64,000 nt of DNA from Paenibacillus sp. J31TS4 (GTDB taxonomy: Bacteria; Bacillota; Bacilli; Paenibacillales; NBRC-103111), in the NCBI RefSeq assembly GCF_018403265.1, contig NZ_BOSI01000006.1, forward strand, positions 62,001-126,000, in the 5' to 3' direction. Position 1 is the stretch's first letter. Every line of letters starts with the position of its first letter. The notes under the pieces are model-generated. The model did not search any database, was not told the DNA's origin, and worked only from the letters and a program-made list of their open reading frames with translations. Shown here piece by piece: positions 9,041-17,420 of the stretch. The translations under genes were made by a program, and so were the position numbers.

Positions 9041-11986
9041 AAGAAAAGTTTATCCGTAGTACTTAGCACTGCGATGGCTTTCTCCATGTTCGCTTCCGTA
9101 GCAGCCGCTGCTGAACCGACAACAACACTGGAGAAGTACGAAGCACTGAAAGCACAAGGGATCTTCGAAGGTACAGATGGAGACAAACCAGCCCTCGAAG
9201 ACGCAATGACACGCGCTCAGTTCGCGAAAATCATCAACAAGCTGAAAGGCTTGAACGAAGATGCAGCAGCAGCTGCAGCATACACTGACCTGGAAGGTTC
9301 CGGCTGGGCAGCAGGCTTCATCGGCGCTGCTACCAAAGCTAACCTGATGGAAGGCGTATCCGATGTACCGCTCAAGTTCCTGCCGACTGGCAACGTAACT
9401 GTTGAGCAACTGGCTACCGTTCTGGACCGCGCATTCGGAATCGCTCCGACTCCTGGTGCTAGCGTATCCGGCAACGTATCCAACTGGGCTGAAGGCTATG
9501 TAGCAGCAGCTATCGCAAACGGCCTCATCGCTAAGCAATCCGATTACACTGCTCCTGCACTCCGTGGCCAACTCGTTGACGCTACGTACACTGCTTGGCA
9601 GATGATCGAGGACGCTCAGAAGGTTTCGCTGAAAGAAGTGAAAGCAGCTGGCGTTCAAAAGGTAACGGTTAGCTTCAACAAAGCAGTTGACACTGCTAAA
9701 GCTCAACTGTCCCTGAAGAAAGGTTCGACGATCGCAGTCGCAACTTCCGTTAAGTGGGCAGACGACAAGAAATCCGCTACGCTGACTCTGACCAACACTA
9801 AGCTCTCCGCTGGTCAATACACCGTAACACTGGGTGGCTATGAGTCCTCCGCGGTTGGCACAACTTCCCTGAGCTTCGACGCTCAAGACGAAGCTGTCCA
9901 AAAAATCGAGTTCCTGACTACTAGCGACTACATCGCTCAAGCTAGTAAGTCGATCGTCAAGTTGAAAGCAACCAACCAGTATGGTGAGAATGCATCCTTC
10001 TCTGCCGGTTCTTACAACGCTTTTATTAGCCCGAATATTACTTATAGTCTGACCAAAGGTGATGATGGGCTGCTCAACCTGAGTCTTGATACCGAAGCAC
10101 TTCGCCCTAATCTCGATATTGTGTCGGTAAATATTTACCATACGGACAATCGGGCTACCGTTAGCAAAAACTTCACTGTGGGTACTGCGCCCTTCGTCCA
10201 AAAGATGGAGCTTGGCGATGTGAAGTATTCTGTAGATTCGGCTATCAATAAAAGAGGCGAAACAGCTACTTTCGATCTGAAACTGTACGATCAATACGGT
10301 AACATTGTGCCCCACAGTGTCGAAGTTGAAAAGAACGTACAAGTGCTGTTCACACCATTTGAGAACAAGCTGGAATACAACGTCAAGGATCATAATAGTG
10401 ACGGCATCACAGATGTTCGCGTATCGCTGAATAAGGAAGTTGATAAATCAGGCACATACACGGCTCAAGTGTACTACCAAGGCGCTTCGGCTACTGCCAC
10501 GATTAATGTTAATTCTTCCAAAGTAGCTACTAAGCTCGAAATCGGCGAACTGGGCGACGTAATCGCTGCAGGCGACCAAGATGTTTACATTCCGCTGATC
10601 GCTTATGACGCCAATGGCAACCAACTGAGCACTGAGGATCTGATTAGTGATACAAATGCAAAGCGCATTGAACTCTCTGTTTCGGGCGCCAAATCTGTAG
10701 AGCTGATGACTTCTGGTGAGAATAAAGGAAAGATTCATCTTTCTGAAATTACGGCTCAGTCTAGAAGCATGGTTTCGGTAACAGCTTATATCCCAACTGT
10801 ACCTAACAGCTATGTTTCCAGACAATATACTGTTAATAATGTGCGTACTCCTGATCATCTGGAAATCACAACTGAGCCGAGCAAGAAAATCGTTGCCGGT
10901 GCCTATTCCAAATTTGTCGTTAAGGTCATCGACCAGTATGGCAAGAGCATGGACACGGCTAAAGATGTCGCGGGTGCCTCCTATATTGCTAAATTGGTTC
11001 AGAAGGACACCAACGGTGATACCAAGTTTATTGCAGAAGATGCTTCTCCTACAGATATTCTTAAGCCGAAAGCTGGAGAGACTAGCATTGTGTATGACAA
11101 TAAGGGTGACAACACATTCAAACAACTTAGCAAAACGAAGCGTTTTGTTACCACGGCTGGTGCAACAGATACCATGAGCTTTACTGTGGAACTATATAAA
11201 GTCGTAGGCGGCAATCCAACACTTCTGAACAGTGTTTCCCGTCAAGTCGAAGTGGTTCCTTCCGATGAGACTGGTCTGACTTACCAAGTTGACGCTGTAC
11301 AACCGCTGTTCAACGCTGGTGACTCCAGCTCGGTAACTGGTGTAACTTACGGTTACAACGCAGACAAAACTGAACAACAAATCACTCTTGCTGAACAGCG
11401 CAAAGCTTCGGTAAGTAAGTTTGCAAGACAAGTCATTGTAAGTGCAACAAGCCCGTCCGGCGACAAGGTTGCCCTGCCTGACACCATCACGGCTATCACT
11501 TCCTCCAACACTAGCGTAGCTAACGTTGAGCTGGTTGGCAATAAAGCGTACGTGATCGGCAACAAAGCAGGCACTGCTACGCTGAACGTAAGCTTCAAGA
11601 CCGTAAACGGTCTGACGAAGCAAGCTACTGTAGAAGTTACCGTTAAGAGCGACTCCATCTCCGTAACGAAGGTTGCTGCAGGCAACACTAGCGTTCAACC
11701 AATCAAGGCTACTGGCGATAACGCATTCGTTGTTATGAACCTGGACGTAACGGACAACTACGGCGTAGTGTACAACAAAATGAACGCTGCTAAGTACAAC
11801 TACCTGCTGGCTGTTAACTTCTCCGTAAGCAACGTTCAAGGTGGAAGCGTAACTGTTGACCAGTACGGTCAAATCTCCGTTACTGCGAACGCAGATAACA
11901 AAACTGGCGAAGTAACCTTCGATCTGACTGCGACTTCCGCAACTGGTAAGTCCGCAACTACTCCGATCAAAGCTAGTACTAAGTAA
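9038..11986 (+). CDS. S-layer protein with N-terminal SLH domains
   Basis: Probable main S-layer subunit, 982 residues from ATG 9038. A classical signal peptide (MKKSLSVVLSTAMAF, cleavage near AAAAEP) is followed by three SLH-like units at about residues 28-200, recognisable by AMTRAQFAKIINKL, AAGFIGAATKANLMEG and EGYVAAAIANGLI. An SbsA-type Ig-like domain follows (KVTVSFNKAVDTAKAQLSL), then several beta-sandwich modules, and a BIG-type domain near residues 790-880. SLH domains attach to the pyruvylated polymer made by the tagO and csaB products. The ends show a biased codon set typical of very highly expressed genes, whereas bases about 10010-11130 show looser codon use, suggesting exchange of the exposed middle. 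The strong promoter, long leader, two starts and terminator fit high expression. A longer product from ATG 8969 is possible. Confidence 0.92.
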   Translation: MKKSLSVVLSTAMAFSMFASVAAAAEPTTTLEKYEALKAQGIFEGTDGDKPALEDAMTRAQFAKIINKLKGLNEDAAAAAAYTDLEGSGWAAGFIGAATKANLMEGVSDVPLKFLPTGNVTVEQLATVLDRAFGIAPTPGASVSGNVSNWAEGYVAAAIANGLIAKQSDYTAPALRGQLVDATYTAWQMIEDAQKVSLKEVKAAGVQKVTVSFNKAVDTAKAQLSLKKGSTIAVATSVKWADDKKSATLTLTNTKLSAGQYTVTLGGYESSAVGTTSLSFDAQDEAVQKIEFLTTSDYIAQASKSIVKLKATNQYGENASFSAGSYNAFISPNITYSLTKGDDGLLNLSLDTEALRPNLDIVSVNIYHTDNRATVSKNFTVGTAPFVQKMELGDVKYSVDSAINKRGETATFDLKLYDQYGNIVPHSVEVEKNVQVLFTPFENKLEYNVKDHNSDGITDVRVSLNKEVDKSGTYTAQVYYQGASATATINVNSSKVATKLEIGELGDVIAAGDQDVYIPLIAYDANGNQLSTEDLISDTNAKRIELSVSGAKSVELMTSGENKGKIHLSEITAQSRSMVSVTAYIPTVPNSYVSRQYTVNNVRTPDHLEITTEPSKKIVAGAYSKFVVKVIDQYGKSMDTAKDVAGASYIAKLVQKDTNGDTKFIAEDASPTDILKPKAGETSIVYDNKGDNTFKQLSKTKRFVTTAGATDTMSFTVELYKVVGGNPTLLNSVSRQVEVVPSDETGLTYQVDAVQPLFNAGDSSSVTGVTYGYNADKTEQQITLAEQRKASVSKFARQVIVSATSPSGDKVALPDTITAITSSNTSVANVELVGNKAYVIGNKAGTATLNVSFKTVNGLTKQATVEVTVKSDSISVTKVAAGNTSVQPIKATGDNAFVVMNLDVTDNYGVVYNKMNAAKYNYLLAVNFSVSNVQGGSVTVDQYGQISVTANADNKTGEVTFDLTATSATGKSATTPIKASTK

Positions 11987-12005
11987 TAAGTAACAAGCTT
12001 TCGAA

Positions 12006-12033
12006 AAGAAGGCCCCTCGGGGTCTTCTTTTTT
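12006..12033 (+). terminator. Rho-independent terminator of the S-layer gene
   Basis: AAGAAGGCCC and GGGTCTTCTT form a hairpin with loop CTCG (with one G-T pair), followed by a T run to 12033, 20 bases after tandem TAA stops. Confidence 0.92.
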
Positions 12034-12131
12034 ATGCTCAAGAACAACAAACTAGCAAAACAAGAGTATAAACTAGAGAGAGTTAGATGGAAAAGCAGTA
12101 GACAAGGAAATCAGACCAGAGGTGAAGCGAC

Positions 12132-12665
12132 TTGATTAGAAAACGTTGGGCCCTATTGGCGGCTCCCGTTGCATTGGGAGCAGGCTTGTGGCTCGGCTCC
12201 ATCGTCGTGACGAATGCGGATGCGGGCACGCAGCCAGGTTCGATTGACGATCCGGCCGTAACGAAAAGCTATGTTGATCAGAAGATAAAAGAAGCGTTGG
12301 GCCAAGCTGGCGCGGGTACCCCTTCGGCCACGCCGACTCCGGTGACGCCGCCTTCCAATTCCGGAAACGGCACCGTTACCGTCGTGGAGCTGCAGGCGGG
12401 ACAGCAGCTGTATGCGGCTGCGGGAACAGAAGTTATCGTACGGAATGGCAAAGCCATCGCAATCAGCAACGACGACAACACGATTCCGGATGTGACGGCC
12501 GGCAAGGATTTGGTGGCCGGCACAACCGTCTCGACGAACCATTTGCTCCTCTTCCCGAGGGAAGGGCGCGGTATCAAAGCAGACCCGTCGAACAAAACCA
12601 TCGTTTATGTGATGGTGAAGGGCAGCTATCTCCATTTGAATGCGGACGGCACGCCGGTTAAGTAG
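12132..12665 (+). CDS. Small secreted or membrane-anchored protein of unknown function
   Basis: 177 residues that I do not recognise as a named family. The N-terminus has a hydrophobic segment (residues about 6-27) acting as a signal peptide or anchor, then a Pro/Thr/Ser-rich linker (about residues 60-78) and a compact C-terminal domain of about 100 residues. That domain contains GTEVIVRNGKAIAISND and STNHLLLFPREGRGI, which look like a small beta-rich fold. The start is TTG 12132, with AGAGGTGA ending 6 bases before it. It stands alone between two terminators, next to the S-layer gene, so a surface role is plausible but unproven. Confidence 0.72.
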   Translation: MIRKRWALLAAPVALGAGLWLGSIVVTNADAGTQPGSIDDPAVTKSYVDQKIKEALGQAGAGTPSATPTPVTPPSNSGNGTVTVVELQAGQQLYAAAGTEVIVRNGKAIAISNDDNTIPDVTAGKDLVAGTTVSTNHLLLFPREGRGIKADPSNKTIVYVMVKGSYLHLNADGTPVK

Positions 12666-12712
12666 ATGTGGGACTTGCTACCGTTTAGAAGTTCGGACAG
12701 CAGCAAGAAAAG

Positions 12713-12748
12713 GGAGAGGGCAGGCTTTCAGAAAGCCGCGCCCTCTCC
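12713..12748 (+). terminator. Hairpin terminator after the small secreted protein gene
   Basis: GGAGAGGGC (12713-12721) pairs with GCCCTCTCC (12740-12748), and an inner GGCTTT/AAAGCC stem lies at 12723-12737. The tail is TTGCCGTTCCTTG, weak in T, so efficiency is uncertain. Confidence 0.6.
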
Positions 12749-12790
12749 TTGCCGTTCCTTGATTTTCCCCCGGGTGGCAGGATCTTATAC

Positions 12791-12819
12791 GAGTGGCCCG
12801 ATTCCCGGGTGCCATACTA
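12791..12819 (+). promoter_or_regulatory. Sigma-G-like promoter of the SASP gene
   Basis: CATACTA (12813-12819) matches the sigma-G -10 consensus CATNHTA. GAGTG (12791-12795), 17 bases upstream, matches four of five positions of the -35 consensus GHATR. SASP genes are expressed in the forespore under sigma-G. Confidence 0.6.
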
Positions 12820-12855
12820 ACGGTACATTGCTGAATCAAAAGGAGATGAACCCTA

Positions 12856-13137
12856 ATGGCCAAATCGAATCACAAGCTTGTCCCTGCAAGCAAGCAAGCA
12901 TTGGATCAGATGAAGTATGAGATTGCGGCCGAGCTTGGACTCCCTGTAGGCAACCCCTATGCTGCACTCAGCGACGCCAATACGGAGTTTGCCGGCGAGC
13001 TTGGCTCGATCGGTACGGCAAGGAAACAAGAGGAGTATTGGGGCCATATTGCCTCGCGTGACGCAGGGGCGGTAGGCGGTCATATTACGAAGCGACTGAT
13101 CCAAAAAGCGGAAGAAGCCCTTTTTACTTTATCCTAA
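12856..13137 (+). CDS. Alpha/beta-type small acid-soluble spore protein
   Basis: DNA-coating protein of the dormant spore that protects against UV and heat and is degraded at germination by the GPR protease. 93 residues, longer than the usual 60-75. The two conserved helices are present: ALDQMKYEIAAELGL (about residues 15-29) and GHITKRLIQKAEEAL near the C-terminus. The linker between them is about 25 residues longer than in typical family members. It contains TEFAGELG, which resembles a second GPR recognition sequence besides the usual one at YEIAAEL. AAGGAGATGA sits just upstream of ATG 12856. A sigma-G-like promoter precedes it, consistent with forespore expression. Confidence 0.88.
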   Translation: MAKSNHKLVPASKQALDQMKYEIAAELGLPVGNPYAALSDANTEFAGELGSIGTARKQEEYWGHIASRDAGAVGGHITKRLIQKAEEALFTLS

Positions 13138-13146
13138 CGTCATCAA

Positions 13147-13175
13147 TTGACAGCCTTAGACAAATCAAGTACTAT
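13147..13175 (+). promoter_or_regulatory. Sigma-A-type promoter of metK
   Basis: A perfect TTGACA (13147-13152), a 17-base spacer and TACTAT (13170-13175). The predicted start is near 13182, giving a leader of about 90 bases. Confidence 0.65.
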
Positions 13176-13195
13176 GTTCTAGAAAGTTCGTACGA

Positions 13196-13263
13196 AACCC
13201 GCCTCCTCCTATTGGAGAAGGTTGGTTTTTTGTGTAAATCAACTATATTCTTGAATGAGGAGG
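13196..13263 (+). promoter_or_regulatory. Structured metK leader: terminator-like hairpin with anti-Shine-Dalgarno
   Basis: Bases 13196-13209 pair imperfectly (11 of 14 positions) with 13214-13227 and are followed by TTTTTT (13226-13231), giving a terminator-like hairpin inside the predicted leader. The left arm contains CCTCCTC (13202-13208), the exact complement of the metK ribosome binding site GAGGAGG (13257-13263). The two pairings are mutually exclusive, so the leader could switch between states. It could equally be the terminator of the SASP gene. No SAM riboswitch aptamer core was recognised; the space between promoter and hairpin is too short for one. Confidence 0.45.
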
Positions 13264-13272
13264 TCGAGACGA

Positions 13273-14478
13273 GTGGCGACTTCAAATAATAGACGCTTGT
13301 TCACGTCGGAATCGGTAACCGAAGGTCATCCGGATAAAATCTGTGACCAAATTTCCGATGCGGTGCTGGATGCGTTTTTGAAGGAAGACCCGAATGCCCG
13401 TGTAGCCTGCGAAGTATCGGTAGCTACAGGGCTTGTGCTTGTCATTGGTGAAATTTCCAGCCGTGCGGATTATATCGATATCCCGGCGATTGTACGCAAT
13501 ACGATCAAGGAGATCGGCTACACACGTGCGAAATATGGGTTTGATTACAAAACCTGCGCCGTTCTGACGTCGTTGAACGAGCAGTCCGCCGACATCGCGC
13601 AAGGGGTTGACCGTGCTCTCGAAGCACGCGAAGGCCAAATGACCGATGAAGAGATTGAAGCGCTTGGCGCAGGTGACCAAGGCCTCATGTTCGGCTTCGC
13701 GGTAAACGAGACTCCCGAACTGATGCCGATGCCGATCGCTCTGTCGCACCGTCTCTCCCGCCGCTTGTCCGAAGTACGCAAGAACGGCACGCTGCCTTAC
13801 CTTCGCCCGGACGGCAAGACCCAAGTGACGGTCGAATACGAAGGCAACCGCCCGGTGCGTGTAGATACCATTGTAGTATCTACCCAACACGCGGAGGAAA
13901 TAACACTCGAGCAAATCCAAAACGATATCAAGGAGCACGTCATCAAGCCGGTCGTTCCGGTTGAGTTCCTGGATGCCGAGATCAAATATTTCATCAACCC
14001 GACCGGCCGCTTCGTTATCGGTGGACCGCAGGGCGATGCCGGCCTGACCGGCCGCAAAATCATCGTCGATACGTACGGCGGCTATGCCCGTCATGGCGGC
14101 GGCGCCTTCTCCGGCAAGGATCCGACAAAGGTTGACCGTTCCGCGGCTTACGCGGCCCGCTACGTGGCCAAGAACGTGGTAGCGGCTGGTCTTGCCGACA
14201 AGTGCGAGATCCAACTCGCCTATGCGATCGGCGTCGCACGTCCGGTTTCCATTAGCGTAGATACATTCGGCACCGGCAAAGTAAGCGAAGAGAAACTGGT
14301 CTCGCTCATCGAGAAGCATTTTGACCTTCGTTCCGCCGGCATTATCAAGGAGCTGGAGCTCCGTCGTCCGATCTACAAGCAAACGGCTGCTTACGGACAC
14401 TTCGGCCGCACGGATGTCGACCTCCCTTGGGAGCGCACCGACAAAGCCGAGATCCTCAAGCAAGAAGCGCTCGCCTAA
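13273..14478 (+). CDS. metK: S-adenosylmethionine synthetase
   Basis: Cytosolic enzyme that makes S-adenosylmethionine from methionine and ATP. 401 residues, the usual length. Signature blocks are intact: [17 protein letters not shown] near the N-terminus (ATP and methionine contacts), [12 protein letters not shown] (about residue 130) and [20 protein letters not shown] (about residue 277). The start is GTG 13273, with GAGGAGG at 13257-13263; the upstream in-frame ATG 13255 overlaps this site and would add unconserved residues. It is a single-gene unit with its own promoter, structured leader and strong terminator. In many Firmicutes metK is under SAM-riboswitch control, which I do not see here. 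Confidence 0.98.
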   Translation: MATSNNRRLFTSESVTEGHPDKICDQISDAVLDAFLKEDPNARVACEVSVATGLVLVIGEISSRADYIDIPAIVRNTIKEIGYTRAKYGFDYKTCAVLTSLNEQSADIAQGVDRALEAREGQMTDEEIEALGAGDQGLMFGFAVNETPELMPMPIALSHRLSRRLSEVRKNGTLPYLRPDGKTQVTVEYEGNRPVRVDTIVVSTQHAEEITLEQIQNDIKEHVIKPVVPVEFLDAEIKYFINPTGRFVIGGPQGDAGLTGRKIIVDTYGGYARHGGGAFSGKDPTKVDRSAAYAARYVAKNVVAAGLADKCEIQLAYAIGVARPVSISVDTFGTGKVSEEKLVSLIEKHFDLRSAGIIKELELRRPIYKQTAAYGHFGRTDVDLPWERTDKAEILKQEALA

Positions 14479-14523
14479 TCGAACGCTTTCCATACGTACT
14501 AATACGTCCTTTTGGGGCAAAAG

Positions 14524-14555
14524 GAGCCATCTGCGCAGCAGATGGCTCTTTTTTT
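14524..14555 (+). terminator. Rho-independent terminator of metK
   Basis: GAGCCATCTGC pairs with GCAGATGGCTC around a short loop, followed by an eight-base T run. Confidence 0.95.
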
Positions 14556-14650
14556 GGGCGAATACGTAACTTTTTGGTGAAAAAACGGTCTAATAGTAAG
14601 AGCAAAGCTAGAGAAATAGCTAGAAAGCTAGATTTGGAGGAGAAACTGGA

Positions 14651-17308
14651 ATGAAGCAGCAAGCCAAGAAAGACGGGAAGAGGCGTCTACGCAAAGCCGC
14701 AGGACTCGTCCTCGCCTTCGCTCTCGCCTTTCAAACCGTATCCGTGACCACTGCACCGAATCAAGCTTCAGCTGCCGGAACGGTAGCTTACTTGGGGCAG
14801 GATATCATCACCTCGGGCGCCATCGTCAAGAAGTACCAATGGACAGGCACCCGCAGCGGCAAATCGGTCCAAGTGAAGGCCAACGTCATTGAGGTGGCGC
14901 TGGACAACCCGCTTGTGAAGCTCGACGTCATGACGGCCAAAGGCAAATTCACCAATAAGCAAAACGTCAAGAACATGGCGACCGAAAGCGGCGCTATAGC
15001 AGGAGTAAACGGAGACTTTTTCAACACGCAATCGTCCGGTTCTCCCATGGGTCCGCAAATTTCGAACGGCAAGCTGATGGCCACGCCGGATGACCTCCCG
15101 GGCTTCTACAGCTTCGCGCTGACGAAGGATAACAAGCCGGTGATCGATTTGTTCACGTTCACGGGCTCGGTGACGGCGGCCGACGGCGCCAGCTTCAATC
15201 TGGGCGGCGTGAACAAGACCTATTATTGGTTCGAGCCGAGCGGTCAGCACAGCATGATCGACAGCATCTTCTTGTACACCGACGCTTGGGGCAGCGAAGA
15301 CCGCGCGAACGACGGCGTGACGAACCCGACCGAGGTGCTCGTCAAGAACGGTGTCGTCCAAGAGATCAAGCAGCACGATATTTTCCGCCAGACGCCGCCT
15401 GCGGACGGCTACATCCTGCGTTCGGCCGGCAAAGGCGCGGATTGGGTCATGGCTCACCTGAAGCCAGGCGATAAGATCAACTCAACCTATGCGATCGTGC
15501 CGAGAGACCCGTCCAAATCTTACGACACCGCCAACTTCAAAATGATGATCGGCGGGCACACCATTCTGGTCGACGGCGGCAAAGCCACCTCGTTCTCCAG
15601 AACGGATGCCGATTATAAAGGATACCGGGCGCGTACCGCGATCGGATACTCGAAGGATCAGAAGTTTGCTTACTTGATCAACGTGGAAGACAATGCCGGC
15701 AGCGTTGGCATGAGCTTCGCCGAGATGCAGGATCTGATGGTTCAGATCGGCGTTTGGAAGGGCATGAACCTCGACGGCGGAGGCTCCTCGCAAATGGTCG
15801 CCCGTCCGCTCGGCGAGAATCAGGTCGAGCTTGTCAGCGCGCCGGAGTCGAACTACCAGCGGCCGATCGTGAACGGGGTCGGCGTCTGGACGCTCGCTCC
15901 GAAGGGGGAAGCGCTCGCTCTAGACATCAAAGGCGCAACCAATCTGTTTATCGGCGAGAAAGCTTCGTACACCGCAGCCGGCTATGACGTCTACTACAAC
16001 CCGCTGGCTTCGCTCGACGGCCCAGCGACCTGGTCCATCTCGGGCGGCATGGGCACGTTCCAGGACAATGTCCTGACGGCAGCCAAAAAAGGGGATGCGA
16101 CCATTACGGTCAAGTCGGGAAAAGCGACGCAAACCAAGAAGGTTCACATCGCCGGACGCGAAGATATCGAGAGCCTGACGATTCAGCCGTCCAGCAGCAT
16201 TTTAATGGACAACGCGGCTATCAAGCTCTCGGTGCGCGCCAAGATGAAGGATGGCACAGAGAAGGTCGTTCCGGCCGAGTCGTTCCAATGGGAGACCAGA
16301 GGCTTCCCGGGAACGTTCAAAGGCGATACGCTGACGGTCGGCTCGCTTGCGGGCGCCACGTCGGGACAAATTATCGCCAAGTATGACGGGTTCAGCACGA
16401 TAGCCAATCTGTCGATGGGAGCCCAGAAGGTATGGGCCGACTTCGACAAGGCGAATCCCGCAACCAGCTTCAGCGCTACGCAAGGCGTGAAGGGCTCGGT
16501 GGCCGTCGCTCCCGGTCTGCAGGGACTCGCAGCGACCAACCAGGCTCTGCAGCTGAACTATGAGCTTCCGCTGACAGGCGGTACGCTGGCCGCCTATGCG
16601 AATTTCGGAGATGGAACCGGCGTCGCCGTAGAGGGCGAGCCGCAATCGATCAGCGCCAAAGTATGGGGCGACATGAGCCTGAACTGGCTGCGCGCCGAGC
16701 TGGTGGATGCGAAGGGCGCGATCCATCGCGTCGATTTCACCAAAGCGATCAACTGGAACGGCTGGCAAACGGTCAGCGCCAACCTGTCCGCCCTGAAGCC
16801 GGCCTACCCGGTCAAGCTGAAGCGGATCTACATCGCCGACATCGAGGAAGGACGCGACGAGCGGGCGAGAAAAGGGACGGTCATCCTCGACGATATCAAA
16901 TTCGAGTACAAGAACAGCGGCCCGCAAACCTCGCTCAACCAAGTGAAGCTGACGATCAACAAGCCGCAAATCACCGTCAACGGCAAGACGATGACGATCG
17001 ACCAGGCGCCGGTGCTCATCGCGGGCAACACGCTCGTGCCGATCCGTTTCGTAACGGAAGCGCTTGGCGGAGAGGTCGTTCCGTGGAAAGAAGGAGAAGA
17101 GCGCAAGGTCACGATCTACAAGGACGGCCAGATGGCGGAGTTCTGGCTCGATCAGCTCAGACTGAACGTGAACGGAACGGCTATCACCGCAGAGGTGCCG
17201 CCGCAGCTCATCAACGAGCGGACCATGGTTCCTCTCCGCGTCCTGACCGAGAACATGGGATGGAAGGTCAGCTGGGACCAGCCTACTTTAACCGTTACGC
17301 TTGAATAG
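14651..17308 (+). CDS. Secreted phosphodiester glycosidase (NAGPA domain) with copper amine oxidase-type C-terminus
   Basis: Exported protein of 885 residues. The signal peptide (basic start, AGLVLAFALAFQTVSV core, cleavage near ASAAG at about residue 42) leads into a phosphodiester glycosidase domain, about residues 90-420. Marker blocks are GVNGDFFN, RTAIGYSKD and MNLDGGGSSQMV. This family includes the human uncovering enzyme; bacterial members are thought to act on phosphodiester-linked sugars in wall polymers. About residues 420-600 look like Ig-like modules and about 600-750 a carbohydrate-binding-like sandwich. The last 120 residues carry the copper amine oxidase N-terminal-like fold (PVLIAGNTLVPIRFVTEALG and ERTMVPLRVLTENMGW), common as a surface module in Paenibacillus. 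GGAGGAG precedes ATG 14651. A role in turnover of wall polymers is inferred. Confidence 0.88.
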   Translation: MKQQAKKDGKRRLRKAAGLVLAFALAFQTVSVTTAPNQASAAGTVAYLGQDIITSGAIVKKYQWTGTRSGKSVQVKANVIEVALDNPLVKLDVMTAKGKFTNKQNVKNMATESGAIAGVNGDFFNTQSSGSPMGPQISNGKLMATPDDLPGFYSFALTKDNKPVIDLFTFTGSVTAADGASFNLGGVNKTYYWFEPSGQHSMIDSIFLYTDAWGSEDRANDGVTNPTEVLVKNGVVQEIKQHDIFRQTPPADGYILRSAGKGADWVMAHLKPGDKINSTYAIVPRDPSKSYDTANFKMMIGGHTILVDGGKATSFSRTDADYKGYRARTAIGYSKDQKFAYLINVEDNAGSVGMSFAEMQDLMVQIGVWKGMNLDGGGSSQMVARPLGENQVELVSAPESNYQRPIVNGVGVWTLAPKGEALALDIKGATNLFIGEKASYTAAGYDVYYNPLASLDGPATWSISGGMGTFQDNVLTAAKKGDATITVKSGKATQTKKVHIAGREDIESLTIQPSSSILMDNAAIKLSVRAKMKDGTEKVVPAESFQWETRGFPGTFKGDTLTVGSLAGATSGQIIAKYDGFSTIANLSMGAQKVWADFDKANPATSFSATQGVKGSVAVAPGLQGLAATNQALQLNYELPLTGGTLAAYANFGDGTGVAVEGEPQSISAKVWGDMSLNWLRAELVDAKGAIHRVDFTKAINWNGWQTVSANLSALKPAYPVKLKRIYIADIEEGRDERARKGTVILDDIKFEYKNSGPQTSLNQVKLTINKPQITVNGKTMTIDQAPVLIAGNTLVPIRFVTEALGGEVVPWKEGEERKVTIYKDGQMAEFWLDQLRLNVNGTAITAEVPPQLINERTMVPLRVLTENMGWKVSWDQPTLTVTLE

Positions 17309-17420
17309 GGTTGGAAAGTTGTGCTGTGGCAAAATAGGGCTAGGGGAACCTTTCAAACGGCCGGAAATATGTTACACTGTTACAAATAGAGCATAGGCCA
17401 ATGAAGGGGTCTGGAAGAAC

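Noticed and set aside
13138-13272. SAM-I riboswitch before metK
   Set aside because: The space between the predicted promoter and the hairpin is about 15 bases and no kink-turn or four-way junction core was seen; reported only as a structured leader.
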